Shown: one piece after another, positions 55,759 to 64,000 of the stretch
Layout: every line of letters starts with the position of its first letter
Numbering within the stretch: position 1 is the stretch's first letter
Assembly (NCBI RefSeq): GCF_001570925.1
Contig: NZ_BCSP01000001.1
Location: forward strand, 248,001 to 312,000
Length of the DNA stretch: 64,000 nucleotides
Source of the DNA: [Zimmermannella] bifida NBRC 103089
Lineage (GTDB): Bacteria > Actinomycetota > Actinomycetes > Actinomycetales > Microbacteriaceae
Direction: 5' to 3'
Notes under the pieces: generated by a model
What the model saw: the letters and a program-made list of their open reading frames with translations, nothing else
What the model was told of the DNA's origin: nothing
Database searches by the model: none
Program-made: the position numbers and the translations under genes

Positions 55759-56850
55759 TTACGACGCGATCTCTTGATATGCCGCAAACAAGAGCGATTC
55801 ATCCGGCGCCTGCATGATTGTCGGCTGCCCGATCTCGTCGAGCACCACGAATCGCAGCATCGTGCCGCGCGCTTTCTTATCGCGGTGCATCACGGACAGC
55901 AGTGTCGGCCAGCGATCCGCCGGGTAACCGGTGGGAAGCCCCAGCAGTTCGAGGATGCGCGTGTGGCGGTCAGCGGCTTCGTCACTCAGGCGCCCCGAAA
56001 GTCGCGCGAGTTCCGCAACAAAGCGCATCCCGACCGCAACTGCCGCACCGTGACGCCACTGGTAGCGCTCATTGTGTTCGATGGCGTGGCCGAGCGTGTG
56101 ACCGTAGTTCAGCATTTCGCGTTGGCCGCGCTCGGTGAGGTCGTTCGCGGTCACGTCGAGCTTGAAGCGAATCGCAATCTCGAGGATTTCGCGGAAGGCC
56201 GCCGAGGTCGGATCCGTGGCCGCATCCGGGTCGGCTTCGATCAGGTCGAGGATCCGCGGCGAGTGGATGAACCCGATCTTGACGGCCTCGGCAAATCCGG
56301 TCACCAATTCGTTTCGAGGCAGCGATTCGAGCACGTCGAGGTCAACGATGACACCGCTCGGTTCGTGGAAGGCGCCAACGAGATTCTTGCCCTCGTTGGT
56401 GTTGATTCCGGTCTTGCCACCAATCGCCGCATCCACCATGGCAAGCACCGTGGTCGGCACCTGCACCACTCGCACGCCACGCAACCAGGATGCAGCCACC
56501 CAGCCACCGAGATCCGTTGCGGCTCCCCCGCCGATCGAAACGATCGCATCCGTACGTGTGAAGTCGCTCTGGCCAAGAATCTGCCAAAGGAACTCGGCCA
56601 CCTCAATGCGCTTGCCCGATTCTGCATCGGGAATCTCGGCCATGAGCACGCGGCGGTAGTGCGGTGCGAGCTTGGCACGAACCGATTCAGCAATGTCACG
56701 CAGCGTCGGCTGGTGCACCAACAGGATCTGGTCGGGGGTATCGCCGAGCAACTCGGCCAGGTGCTGATCGAGCTGTTCAACCAGGCCACGGCCAACCAAT
56801 ACCGGTCCGTGCGTACCGGCAGATTCGATTCGGGTCAGGGATTCGTTCAC
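55759..56850 (-). CDS. aroB: 3-dehydroquinate synthase
   Basis: A 363-residue AroB converting DAHP to 3-dehydroquinate. NAD-binding GGGAATDLGGWVAASW, TTVLAMVDAAIGGKTGIN and the zinc-binding LNYGHTLGHAIEH are all intact. I place the start at a GTG (VNESLTRIES) with AAAGAGA upstream; an ATG 13 codons earlier is also open. It follows aroK after 81 bp. Confidence 0.95.
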   Translation of the reverse strand: MNESLTRIESAGTHGPVLVGRGLVEQLDQHLAELLGDTPDQILLVHQPTLRDIAESVRAKLAPHYRRVLMAEIPDAESGKRIEVAEFLWQILGQSDFTRTDAIVSIGGGAATDLGGWVAASWLRGVRVVQVPTTVLAMVDAAIGGKTGINTNEGKNLVGAFHEPSGVIVDLDVLESLPRNELVTGFAEAVKIGFIHSPRILDLIEADPDAATDPTSAAFREILEIAIRFKLDVTANDLTERGQREMLNYGHTLGHAIEHNERYQWRHGAAVAVGMRFVAELARLSGRLSDEAADRHTRILELLGLPTGYPADRWPTLLSVMHRDKKARGTMLRFVVLDEIGQPTIMQAPDESLLFAAYQEIAS

Positions 56851-56931
56851 GCTCGTGCGTCTCTTTCGTTGATTTGGCCGCGGCATCATGTGCTCGGCCG
56901 TGAGTTGACGTTTCTTGCGGTGTGGTCGTTG

Positions 56932-57591
56932 CTACTGTGTGTCGCTGTTTTCGGTCGTCGCAGTACCGTCACCGATGGCCCGCAGCTCGCTCGTGGGTGG
57001 ACAGGGCTTGGGTGGTGTGTCAGCTGCATGCGCCTGTCGACGTGGTAGCGGCACCGTTGTTGGCGCAACCGGTTCGGTGGCACGAATCAGGGGTGAGCCC
57101 TGAGATTTCAGAAACTTTCGTACCTCATGAACGACCTGCCACATGGGTCGAAAACTCGTGTCAAACGACGCATCGGCCAGGCGTTCGTAGATCGGTCGAC
57201 GCGCCTCATACGTGGCAATCCAGGAGTCAATGCCAGTGAGCAGTGGCCGGTTCTTCTTACCCGCAATGCGCTCTTCGATCGCTTCTGGGCTGGCGAGCAG
57301 CAGCACCACCAGGTGGTCGCCGCTGGCGAGATCAGCCTGGGTGTTCTCGTCGAGAATCGCGCCGCCACCAAGCGACACCACATCAAACTCGGTCAGGGCC
57401 TGTGCCACAGTTTCGCGTTCGATGCGACGGAACTCGGCTTCACCGTGCTTCGGGATGAACTCAGCGATCGCCCCGTGTTCGCGGGCGATCAGCTTGTCGG
57501 TATCCGCAAAGCTGGCGCCAATCCTGCGCGCCAGCCGTTTACCGACCCGCGACTTCCCCGCCGCGGGTGGGCCAATCAGCACGACACTCAT
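56932..57591 (-). CDS. aroK: Shikimate kinase with long Pro-rich tail
   Basis: Kinase domain of about 170 residues: P-loop [12 protein letters not shown], substrate-binding [11 protein letters not shown] and RRIERE, SLGGGAI, and the lid KNRPLL. A further ~50 residues rich in Pro, Thr and Ala ([20 protein letters not shown]) are not part of the fold and look disordered. ATG overlaps the aroC stop as ATGA. Confidence 0.93.
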   Translation of the reverse strand: MSVVLIGPPAAGKSRVGKRLARRIGASFADTDKLIAREHGAIAEFIPKHGEAEFRRIERETVAQALTEFDVVSLGGGAILDENTQADLASGDHLVVLLLASPEAIEERIAGKKNRPLLTGIDSWIATYEARRPIYERLADASFDTSFRPMWQVVHEVRKFLKSQGSPLIRATEPVAPTTVPLPRRQAHAADTPPKPCPPTSELRAIGDGTATTENSDTQ

Positions 57592-58856
57592 ACGCGCCAC
57601 TCACTCAACGAATCTCCCATGGGCGTGTCATCGATGTCACCTGTGACAGTCTCAGCGTTCACCAGTGCACTATCGGTGCGGAGCGATTCCGGAATGTTGT
57701 CGAGGTAGCTACGCAGATTGCGCTGCACTTCGCGCAACGAGTCCCCACCAAACTTCTCGACGACCGCATCCGCGAGAATCAATGCCACCATTGCCTCGGC
57801 AACGACACCGGATGCGGGTACCGCGGTTACGTCCGAGCGCTGGTGGTGCGCGGTTGCGTTCTTGCCGGTGGCCACATCAACCGTGTGCAGTGCCTTTGGT
57901 ACCGTCGCAATCGGCTTCATGCCCGTACGCACCCGGAGAATGCCACCGGTTGTCATACCGCCTTCAATACCGCCGGCGCGTTCACTCGAGCGGTGGATTG
58001 CACCATCGACCTTGTAAAGCGGGTCGTGTGCGACCGTGCCCGGACGTTTCGTCGCTTCCAGTCCGTCGCCAACCTCGACCGACTTGATGGCCTGAATTCC
58101 CATGAGGGCACCGGCCAGACGTGAATCCAAGCGGCGGTCCCAGTGGACGTACGAGCCGAGTCCTGGCGGCAGGCCGTACACGAGCACTTCAGTGACGCCG
58201 CCAAGCGTGTCGCCACTCTTGCGAATCTCGTCGATGCGCGCCACCATTCGGGCGCTCGTCTCAGGGTCGATGCAGCGCACCGGATCCGCGTCGAGTCGGT
58301 CAACGTCTTCGGGTACCGGCCACGCGGCATCCACCGGCAGCGAAACTTCGCCCATGGACACGGTGTGGCTCACGGTACGAATACCGAGTTCGGCGAGGAA
58401 TTTCTTTGCCACGGCACCGAGTGCCACGCGGGCGGCAGTTTCGCGGGCGCTGGCGCGCTCCAACGCCGGGCGTGCTTCGGTAAATCCGTACTTTTGCATG
58501 CCGACGAGGTCGGCGTGGCCCGGGCGCGGTCGGGTCAACGGGGTGCCGCGACCGGTGGTGAAAACCTCGGCGTCGACTGGTGCTGGGCTCATGACCTCGG
58601 TCCACTTTGGCCATTCGGTGTTCTGGATCCGAATTCCCAGCGGCGAGCCAATCGTGAACCCGTGCCGCACGCCCGACGACAGCGTTAGCTCATCCTGTTC
58701 GAACTTCATACGACCGCCACGGCCGTGTCCCAGCTTTCGGCGCGCGAGATCTGCCTGCACCTCATCGAGGGCAATCGGGATACCCGCAGGCAGCCCTTCA
58801 AGCACAGCAAGCAGTTCTCGACCGTGAGATTCTCCAGCAGTAATCCAACGAAGCAT
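57588..58856 (-). CDS. aroC: Chorismate synthase
   Basis: A 422-residue FMN-dependent chorismate synthase. [49 protein letters not shown] and [13 protein letters not shown] are the conserved blocks, and [17 protein letters not shown] lies near residue 290. Catalyses the last common step to aromatic amino acids. ATG with weak GAGAG upstream, 190 bp downstream of aroE, so it may have its own promoter for aroC-aroK-aroB. Confidence 0.97.
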   Translation of the reverse strand: MLRWITAGESHGRELLAVLEGLPAGIPIALDEVQADLARRKLGHGRGGRMKFEQDELTLSSGVRHGFTIGSPLGIRIQNTEWPKWTEVMSPAPVDAEVFTTGRGTPLTRPRPGHADLVGMQKYGFTEARPALERASARETAARVALGAVAKKFLAELGIRTVSHTVSMGEVSLPVDAAWPVPEDVDRLDADPVRCIDPETSARMVARIDEIRKSGDTLGGVTEVLVYGLPPGLGSYVHWDRRLDSRLAGALMGIQAIKSVEVGDGLEATKRPGTVAHDPLYKVDGAIHRSSERAGGIEGGMTTGGILRVRTGMKPIATVPKALHTVDVATGKNATAHHQRSDVTAVPASGVVAEAMVALILADAVVEKFGGDSLREVQRNLRSYLDNIPESLRTDSALVNAETVTGDIDDTPMGDSLSEWRV

Positions 58857-58997
58857 TCTGCAAGTCTCTCACGTCTGCACGAGCGATTCATTGCAAGCAG
58901 GTACGACCAGCGGTCGACCATGGTGCACAAGCTGTAACACTCGGTCGTGAAACACCCGAGCACCGCACAGCCAGTATCAGGGGCCGGGCGACCAGCC

Positions 58998-59025
58998 CAG
59001 CTCAATCAACGCAGCTCAATCAACG
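58998..59025. repeat. 14-bp perfect tandem duplication between aroE and aroC
   Basis: CAGCTCAATCAACG occurs twice in immediate succession. It is in the 190-bp intergenic stretch just downstream of the aroE stop and has no coding role. It looks like a replication-slippage duplication. Confidence 0.85.
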
Positions 59026-59046
59026 CGGCACAGTAAACCCAGGTCG

Positions 59047-60003
59047 CTAGCCGCGCAGAGCGGCACGCATCTCGTCCACGATGCTGGCTTCGTTCGGCAG
59101 CTCCGCGTCCGCATCCCGGCCGCTGAACAGTCGCACCTGCCGAATCGCTTGGTGCAGCAGCATCAGTTCTCCCGAGACCACTGTGCCGCCATGTTCGGCC
59201 ACAGCTTCGGCAAGCGCAGTCGGCCACGGATCGTATGCGGCGCTCAGCAACGTCATGCCCGCAAGCGAGGGCGCAATCCGATCGGGTGCTGGCACTCCCC
59301 CAGGAACCGTGTCGATCAGCAGTTCCGGTGCCTCCGCAAGCGACCATGTCGCGAGATCTGCGGCGGTCAATACCCCCGAGCTCCCGGTACGGGTTTCCAA
59401 CGCCGATACGAGTGTGGCGGCAGCTTCTGGGCGGCGCGCGACAACTCGGATGCGCGTGGCACCAAGTTCGAGGGCAGCAACGGCAGCGCTCGCAGCCGTT
59501 TCGCCGGCGCCTATAACGTCGACCGTCGCTGCCTTCGTGCAGCCGGATTCGGCAAGCGCTGCGAGGATGCCATAGACGTCCGTGTTGTATCCCGTGGCCG
59601 TTGCCGCCGCATCCAACCCGTCGAAAACGAGCGTGTTAACGGCACCGGTTCGTTCGGCAAACGGGTCGAGCGTGGCAGCGAATGCCAGGGCTTCCGCCTT
59701 GAACGGAGCCGTGACCGACAGCCCGCGCCACCCCTGGGCGCGCTTACCTAGCGCGTTTGCAAGCCCGCCCGGTTCGATTTGCCACCGCGAGTACGCCCAC
59801 TCGAGCGCGAGGGCACGATACGCGGCGAGGTGGAGCTGCGGTGATTTCGAATGCTCGATGGGGTTGCCAACAACAGCCAGGCGGGCCGATTCGGGGCCGG
59901 CTGCCGGTTCTTCGGTGGTGAACCCGGTGGGAACCGCGAGCTGTCGAGGTGCTTCCCACTGTTGCGCATGATGCTGCGATGGTTGTGATTTCGATGCCGA
60001 CAT
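59047..60003 (-). CDS. aroE: Shikimate dehydrogenase
   Basis: A 318-residue AroE reducing 3-dehydroshikimate. After a ~40-residue variable N-terminus come the substrate site VVGNPIEHSKSPQLH, the catalytic-Lys loop LSVTAPFKAEAL and GYNTDVYG. The NADP domain has DVIGAGETAASAA and RVVARRP. ATG chosen with AGAGGA six bases upstream; the open frame runs 80 codons further into mltG, without similarity. Confidence 0.93.
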   Translation of the reverse strand: MSASKSQPSQHHAQQWEAPRQLAVPTGFTTEEPAAGPESARLAVVGNPIEHSKSPQLHLAAYRALALEWAYSRWQIEPGGLANALGKRAQGWRGLSVTAPFKAEALAFAATLDPFAERTGAVNTLVFDGLDAAATATGYNTDVYGILAALAESGCTKAATVDVIGAGETAASAAVAALELGATRIRVVARRPEAAATLVSALETRTGSSGVLTAADLATWSLAEAPELLIDTVPGGVPAPDRIAPSLAGMTLLSAAYDPWPTALAEAVAEHGGTVVSGELMLLHQAIRQVRLFSGRDADAELPNEASIVDEMRAALRG

Positions 60004-60113
60004 GGGTGTTCCTCTTACCGCTCTCGTGGCGCTGCGACTTTGCCAGCAGTATGTGCCACGGAGCTTTCCAGCAAGTGTGGTGTCACGGCCGCACACTGGC
60101 GGTGCAGTCCAAC

Positions 60114-61619
60114 CTACTCCTTGTATTCGGGGTGTTCGTCCATCCACGCCTGCCACTGCGCGACGGCCTTTTCGTGTTCTTCGTAGGTCTCCGAGAACAC
60201 GGTCTCGCCCGTGTCGAAGTTCACGGTGACGAAGTACAGCCATGGACCGTCGGCCGGCTTCAAGGCCGCATCAATTGACTGCTGACTCGGGTTCGAAATC
60301 GGCCCGGGCATAAGCCCCGTGTGCACATAGGTGTTGTACGGGTTGGATGCGTCGGTCAGGTCAAAGTCGTCCGTCCAGTAGTTGATGGTTGCGTCCGATT
60401 GCAGCGGCATCCCGACATCGATGCGGTTGTAGAACACACGCGACACCTTGTAGCGGTCTTCTTCGTCGAACACTTCCTTCTCGATCAGCGAAGCCATACG
60501 GATGACGTCCCAAACCTTGTCTTCGGGCACACCCACCTCGTTGAGTGCTTGGAAGGTGCGCTCGGTCATCGTCGTAATGACCGCCTTGGCGTCAGTACCG
60601 GGCTCGAACGTGTAAGTGGCTGGGAAGAGGAATCCCTCAACCGACTTCGCCTCTGCCGGGAGTCCAAATTCCTGCGGGTTGGCGGCCGCAGCTTCGAGGT
60701 CGGCGACCGGAATCCCGACGTGCTCTTCAAGTAGCGCGTAGGTTTCCTCGTTCGTCAACCCTTCAGGAATCGTGACGCTGCTCTGTACTCGGGCGTCCGG
60801 GTCAATCAAGCGATCGAGGGCGGATGCGGCACTCATTTCTTCCTGCAGCGCATAGGTACCGGGGTGGAACTGTGGTTCTTCGGCGCGCGAGAGGATCTCT
60901 TCGACGAAGACTTCAGACGACTTGACGATGCCCTGCTCTTGCAGGCGCTCACCGATTGAAGTTCCGGTGTCACCCTCAATAATCGTGAATTCCACTTCGG
61001 TGCCGTTTCCCGTACCCGAAAAGTCGTTCTTACCGCCAAAGAGACCCTGGATGCGGTCACCAAAGAGCCCCCAAGCCACGGCTGCGAACGAGATGACAAG
61101 AATGAGCGCGACGATGCCCCAAAGGCAGCCACCCCGACGCTTACGTTCGCCACCGTGGTCACTCTCACCGGTAAGACCGGCAAATAGGTCATCGACCGGT
61201 TCGACTGCCGAGTCGTCGACGTCATCGAGCAGTGTCGCTGGCTGTTCCCGCACAGGCGCTCGGCCAACCGGTGCTGGCGCTGCCGGTTCGGTAGCCGCAG
61301 CGGCAACTGAGCGGTCTTGCGCAGCCGGAGTGGTGGCACTCTGTGCTGATTCAGATGCCGGTACCGATTCGGATGCCGGTACCGATTCCGATGCCGGTAC
61401 CGATGCCGCTGGCACGGATGCGGCGGGTACTGCTGTTTCCGCATCCGTCGCGTTTGCTGTTTCGCTCGTACCCGGAGCACCCATGCGCTCAGCGAGCTCG
61501 CGCTGTTCACGCAAGCGACGTTCGCGGCGGCTTTCGACGGGTGCAGCTGCCCCTTCGTGCTGAGGTCGCTCCGGTTGTCCGGCGCTCGAGGCGTCCATGT
61601 TGAGGGGGTCGTTAGTCAT
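60114..61619 (-). CDS. mltG: Endolytic murein transglycosylase MltG (YceG)
   Basis: About 501 residues. A disordered cytoplasmic N-terminus of ~160 residues has many charged and Ala/Ser/Pro stretches and a perfect SVPASE-type repeat. One membrane segment follows (CLWGIVALILVISFAAVAWG). The extracellular YceG domain holds the catalytic Glu in ASLIEKEVFDEEDRYKVSRV and the motifs SDATINYW and NTYVHTGLMPGPISNP. It cleaves nascent glycan strands. ATG with GAAGGA four bases upstream. The order alaS-ruvX-mltG-aroE is the standard one. Confidence 0.96.
   Translation of the reverse strand: MTNDPLNMDASSAGQPERPQHEGAAAPVESRRERRLREQRELAERMGAPGTSETANATDAETAVPAASVPAASVPASESVPASESVPASESAQSATTPAAQDRSVAAAATEPAAPAPVGRAPVREQPATLLDDVDDSAVEPVDDLFAGLTGESDHGGERKRRGGCLWGIVALILVISFAAVAWGLFGDRIQGLFGGKNDFSGTGNGTEVEFTIIEGDTGTSIGERLQEQGIVKSSEVFVEEILSRAEEPQFHPGTYALQEEMSAASALDRLIDPDARVQSSVTIPEGLTNEETYALLEEHVGIPVADLEAAAANPQEFGLPAEAKSVEGFLFPATYTFEPGTDAKAVITTMTERTFQALNEVGVPEDKVWDVIRMASLIEKEVFDEEDRYKVSRVFYNRIDVGMPLQSDATINYWTDDFDLTDASNPYNTYVHTGLMPGPISNPSQQSIDAALKPADGPWLYFVTVNFDTGETVFSETYEEHEKAVAQWQAWMDEHPEYKE
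61348..61401. repeat. 18-bp tandem repeat, three copies, inside mltG
   Basis: GATTCNGATGCCGGTACC is repeated three times in frame (61348-61365, 61366-61383, 61384-61401), varying only at the sixth base (A, G, C). It encodes three copies of a six-residue unit (VPASES) in the disordered cytoplasmic tail. The copy number is likely variable between strains. Confidence 0.92.
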
Positions 61620-61800
61620 GTGATCCTTCAATGGCTCGAAGTCGGCAAACGGTCTGGTGCCAGCGTCAAGTACGCGACGGTGTCGAATATCGAAACCGAG
61701 CGCATCCGATGTGACCATCAGCTTGCGCGCGCCAGGTTGCGAATGCATCCAAACGCTGTGCCTACCGTAGCGGGCAGTTGCTGCAATTACGCGGAGTTAC

Positions 61801-62271
61801 CTAAGCAACGGGCGAATTCGTTGGCAGGTCCTTGCCTGGTAGTGCGCCGCCACGCTCGCGGTCAATCGCGTCTTGCAACAGCACCACAGCAGCTGCTTGA
61901 TCAATCACGTCGCGTGAGCGGGATGCTTTGCGCCCGGCTGCTTGAAACTGTCGCGTTGCGCTCACCGTCGTGAGCCGCTCATCGATCAACCGCACTGGTA
62001 CGTCGATGGTCTCGGCCAGCGCCGTCGCGACTGCGATGGCATCTTCGGTAGATGGTGTGTGCTCGCCACGCATGTTCAGCGGATAGCCCACGTAGACCCG
62101 CAGCGGTTCGACTTCGGCGACGATTTCACGCAGGCGCTGCAGGTGGGTTTCGTTTTCGAGATCACGAGCAACCGTCTCGAGCGGCGTCGCTAGGAGCCCG
62201 TCCGGGTCGCTTTTCGCGACACCGATACGGGCCTTCCCAACGTCAACTCCGAGGCGTGGTCCGCGCGACAC
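61801..62271 (-). CDS. ruvX: RuvX/YqgF Holliday junction resolvase-like protein
   Basis: A 156-residue RNase H-fold protein. LGVDVGKARIGVAKSD opens it with the first catalytic Asp. VGYPLNMRGEHT, LIDERLTT and a C-terminal DVIDQAAAVVLLQD complete the acidic site. In E. coli YqgF acts in pre-16S rRNA maturation; resolvase activity is reported for mycobacterial RuvX. GTG shares one base with the alaS stop (TAGTG). Confidence 0.95.
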   Translation of the reverse strand: MSRGPRLGVDVGKARIGVAKSDPDGLLATPLETVARDLENETHLQRLREIVAEVEPLRVYVGYPLNMRGEHTPSTEDAIAVATALAETIDVPVRLIDERLTTVSATRQFQAAGRKASRSRDVIDQAAAVVLLQDAIDRERGGALPGKDLPTNSPVA

Positions 62272-64000
62272 TACAGGCTCCGCAGCAGGTCGCGTACCTC
62301 GGTGAGTGCTGCTGCGTGCTGCGTCGCATCCTGACCGCCACCCTGGGCGACATCTGGCTTACCGCCGCCGCCACCGCCGAGCTGCTTCGAGGCAACCTTG
62401 ACCATCGCGCCAGCATTTGCGCCGAGATCGCGTGCGGCCTGGTTCGTCGCGACGACGATGCTCGGTTTGCCGTTTGCTTCACCGATGAATGCCACAACGG
62501 CAGCATCGCTGCCGAGTCGCTCACGCGCTTCGAGTGCGAGCGAACGCACATCGTCGGCACCGGCGACGGTTCCGAGGAACGTCGCGACAACCCGCATCCC
62601 GCCGATTTGCTCGGCCTGGTCGAGGAGTTCTGGCAGTTTGTCGCGCAGCTTCGCCGATTCGAGTTCGGCGATGCGCTTGTTCGCCTGCTTGAGTTCGTTC
62701 ACGAGCGATGCCACGCGGTCAGCAACCTGGTCACGCGGTACGCGCAGTCCCGAGGTCAGCTCGCGCACGAGCGCGCGCTCGGCGGCAAAGTCGCTGAATG
62801 CATCCCGACCGACAAACGCCTCGACGCGTCGGTTGGTGGCACCAACGCTGGACTCACCGATGAGGTTCACCAGACCGATTTGCGAAGTGTTGGCAACGTG
62901 CGTACCACCGCAGAGTTCACGCGACCATGGGCCACCGATCTCGACCATTCGCACGACCGAACCGTACTTTTCGCCGAACAGCGCGCGTGCGCCGAGGGCC
63001 TTGGCATCGTCGAGTGACATTTCGCGGGTAATGACCTCGTAGTCCTGCCGCACCGCACGGTTCGTGATCTCTTCGAGCTCCGAACGTGTCTCGGCCGAAA
63101 GTGGCTCCGACCACCCGAAGTCCAGGCGCATGTACCCGGCCTTGTTATACGAACCGGTCTGGTGCGCATCTGGCCCGAGGGTGTCGCGGAGTGCCGCGTG
63201 GATGAGGTGGGTTGCCGAGTGAGCTTCGGATGCTTGACGGCGGTATACCGCGTCGACGACAGTCTCGACCTCGTCGTCTACCGCGATGGTGCCGGCAACG
63301 ACTTCGACCGTGTGCGCCACGAGCCCTTGTACGGGCTTCTGGACATCGAGAACGCGACCCTCAAAGCCACCGACCGCAGAACGCAGCGAACCGTGGTCCG
63401 CATCCTGACCACCCGACTCGGCATAGAGCGACGTCTCGTTCAGGATGATTTCGACCGTCTCACCGGCGCTTGCCGACGTGACACTCTCGCCGTTAGCAAT
63501 GATGCCGATGACACGCGACTGTGCCTCGAGCTCGGTGTAGCCAACAAACGCGGTCTCGCCCATGGCACGGAATGCGCTGTAGACCGAGAGGTCGGCCAGC
63601 GCACCGCGACGAGCGCGGGCATCGGCCTTCGCGCGTTCGACCTGTTCGCGCATGAGCGAATCGAACTTGTCGCGATTCACGTTGAGGCCGGCTTCGGCGG
63701 CCATCTCCATGGTCAGGTCAATCGGGAATCCGAAGGTGTCGTGAAGCTTGAACGCCACAGCACCATCAAGCGCGTTCAGTCCGCCCGACTTCGCAGCGTC
63801 AGCAGCCTCGGCGAAGATCGCGTTGCCCTGCGCCAGGGTGCGCAAGAAAGTCTGTTCTTCGGCGTAAGCGATGCGGCTGATGCGGTCAAAGTCACGCTCG
63901 ACCTCGGGGTAGGCATCCTTCATTGCCGCCATCGATACCGGGAAGAGTTCCGGGAAGGTTGCCGTTTCAACGCCGAGCAGACGCATATTGCGGATCACAC
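62271..64000 (-). CDS. alaS: Alanyl-tRNA synthetase, C-terminal two thirds
   Basis: 576 codons of the 3' part of alaS; the 5' end lies beyond the window. The frame begins within the catalytic domain (RNMRLLGVET, FPELFPVSMAAMKDAYPE). The editing domain follows, with the zinc-binding HSATHLIHAALRD and RELCGGTHVANTSQIG. The C-Ala domain ends in the glycine-rich KQLGGGGGGKPDVAQGGG. It charges tRNA-Ala and edits Ser/Gly errors. The window boundary, not a mutation, causes the truncation. Confidence 0.97.
   Translation of the reverse strand, partial: VIRNMRLLGVETATFPELFPVSMAAMKDAYPEVERDFDRISRIAYAEEQTFLRTLAQGNAIFAEAADAAKSGGLNALDGAVAFKLHDTFGFPIDLTMEMAAEAGLNVNRDKFDSLMREQVERAKADARARRGALADLSVYSAFRAMGETAFVGYTELEAQSRVIGIIANGESVTSASAGETVEIILNETSLYAESGGQDADHGSLRSAVGGFEGRVLDVQKPVQGLVAHTVEVVAGTIAVDDEVETVVDAVYRRQASEAHSATHLIHAALRDTLGPDAHQTGSYNKAGYMRLDFGWSEPLSAETRSELEEITNRAVRQDYEVITREMSLDDAKALGARALFGEKYGSVVRMVEIGGPWSRELCGGTHVANTSQIGLVNLIGESSVGATNRRVEAFVGRDAFSDFAAERALVRELTSGLRVPRDQVADRVASLVNELKQANKRIAELESAKLRDKLPELLDQAEQIGGMRVVATFLGTVAGADDVRSLALEARERLGSDAAVVAFIGEANGKPSIVVATNQAARDLGANAGAMVKVASKQLGGGGGGKPDVAQGGGQDATQHAAALTEVRDLLRSL

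Noticed and set aside
1-64000. CRISPR arrays, insertion sequences or prophage genes
   Set aside because: No regularly spaced direct repeats, transposase, integrase or phage structural motifs were seen. The tRNA-associated repeats have unequal spacing and internal palindromes.

Overview
The window is a dense stretch of chromosome from a high-GC Gram-positive bacterium (about 60% G+C by eye). It is most likely a Micrococcales actinobacterium, and Microbacteriaceae is the best guess. The evidence is WhiA, an actinobacterial IHF (mIHF) domain, a helicase-dead PriA, an ANTAR response regulator of the PdtaR type, a Trp-operon-associated membrane protein next to an HGxxPAAW-like protein, DtxR/IdeR-type iron boxes and frequent GTG/TTG starts. 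There is no phage, plasmid, transposase or CRISPR locus. Nearly all genes read on the minus strand, so gene order is described from high to low coordinate.

Right half (64000 to 27197): an almost unbroken run of housekeeping genes, all minus strand, many joined by ATGA, GTGA or TAGTG overlaps. The order is alaS (5' end outside the window), ruvX, mltG, aroE, aroC, aroK, aroB, efp, nusB, pyrR, pyrB, pyrC, a PH-like membrane protein, carA, carB, pyrF, an mIHF-guanylate kinase fusion, rpoZ, coaBC, metK, priA, fmt, rsmB, rpe, hisE, hisG, hisF, hisI, a Trp-associated membrane protein, an HGxxPAAW-like protein, trpC, trpB, trpA, lgt and pyk. It combines the shikimate pathway, the complete UMP pathway except pyrD, and parts of the His and Trp pathways. 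trpE, which usually lies between hisI and the Trp membrane protein in actinobacteria, is absent.

Middle (27196 to 21900): an accessory-looking block inserted into a conserved neighbourhood. A four-gene siderophore ABC importer (binding lipoprotein, two permeases, YclP-like ATPase) sits behind two overlapping DtxR/IdeR boxes. It faces a tRNA-Leu(CAA) gene. Between tRNA and importer lies the most unusual part of the window: direct and inverted partial copies of the tRNA-Leu 3' half, interleaved with three 53-nt hairpins. The hairpins share identical loops, but half of their stem base pairs have changed in a fully compensated way. This looks like an undescribed structured repeat or RNA. A leaderless PdtaR-type ANTAR regulator is divergent from the tRNA.

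Left part (21900 to 1): a PaaI-type thioesterase (plus) divergent from polA; a CysZ/EI24 membrane protein; an AldB/ExaC-type aldehyde dehydrogenase; rpsA; a DUF4126 membrane protein (plus); coaE; a YigZ-family protein (plus, apparently leaderless); uvrB; an unknown lipoprotein; rlmN; uvrA; uvrC; rapZ; whiA and the first codons of gap. All three Uvr excinuclease subunits are therefore within 10 kb. The yvcK gene that usually separates rapZ from whiA is missing.

Across the whole window the octamer GGATGCGG (or its complement) appears roughly 65 times by eye against about 4 expected from composition. One inverted pair forms a terminator, a distribution reminiscent of DNA-uptake or Chi-like signals.
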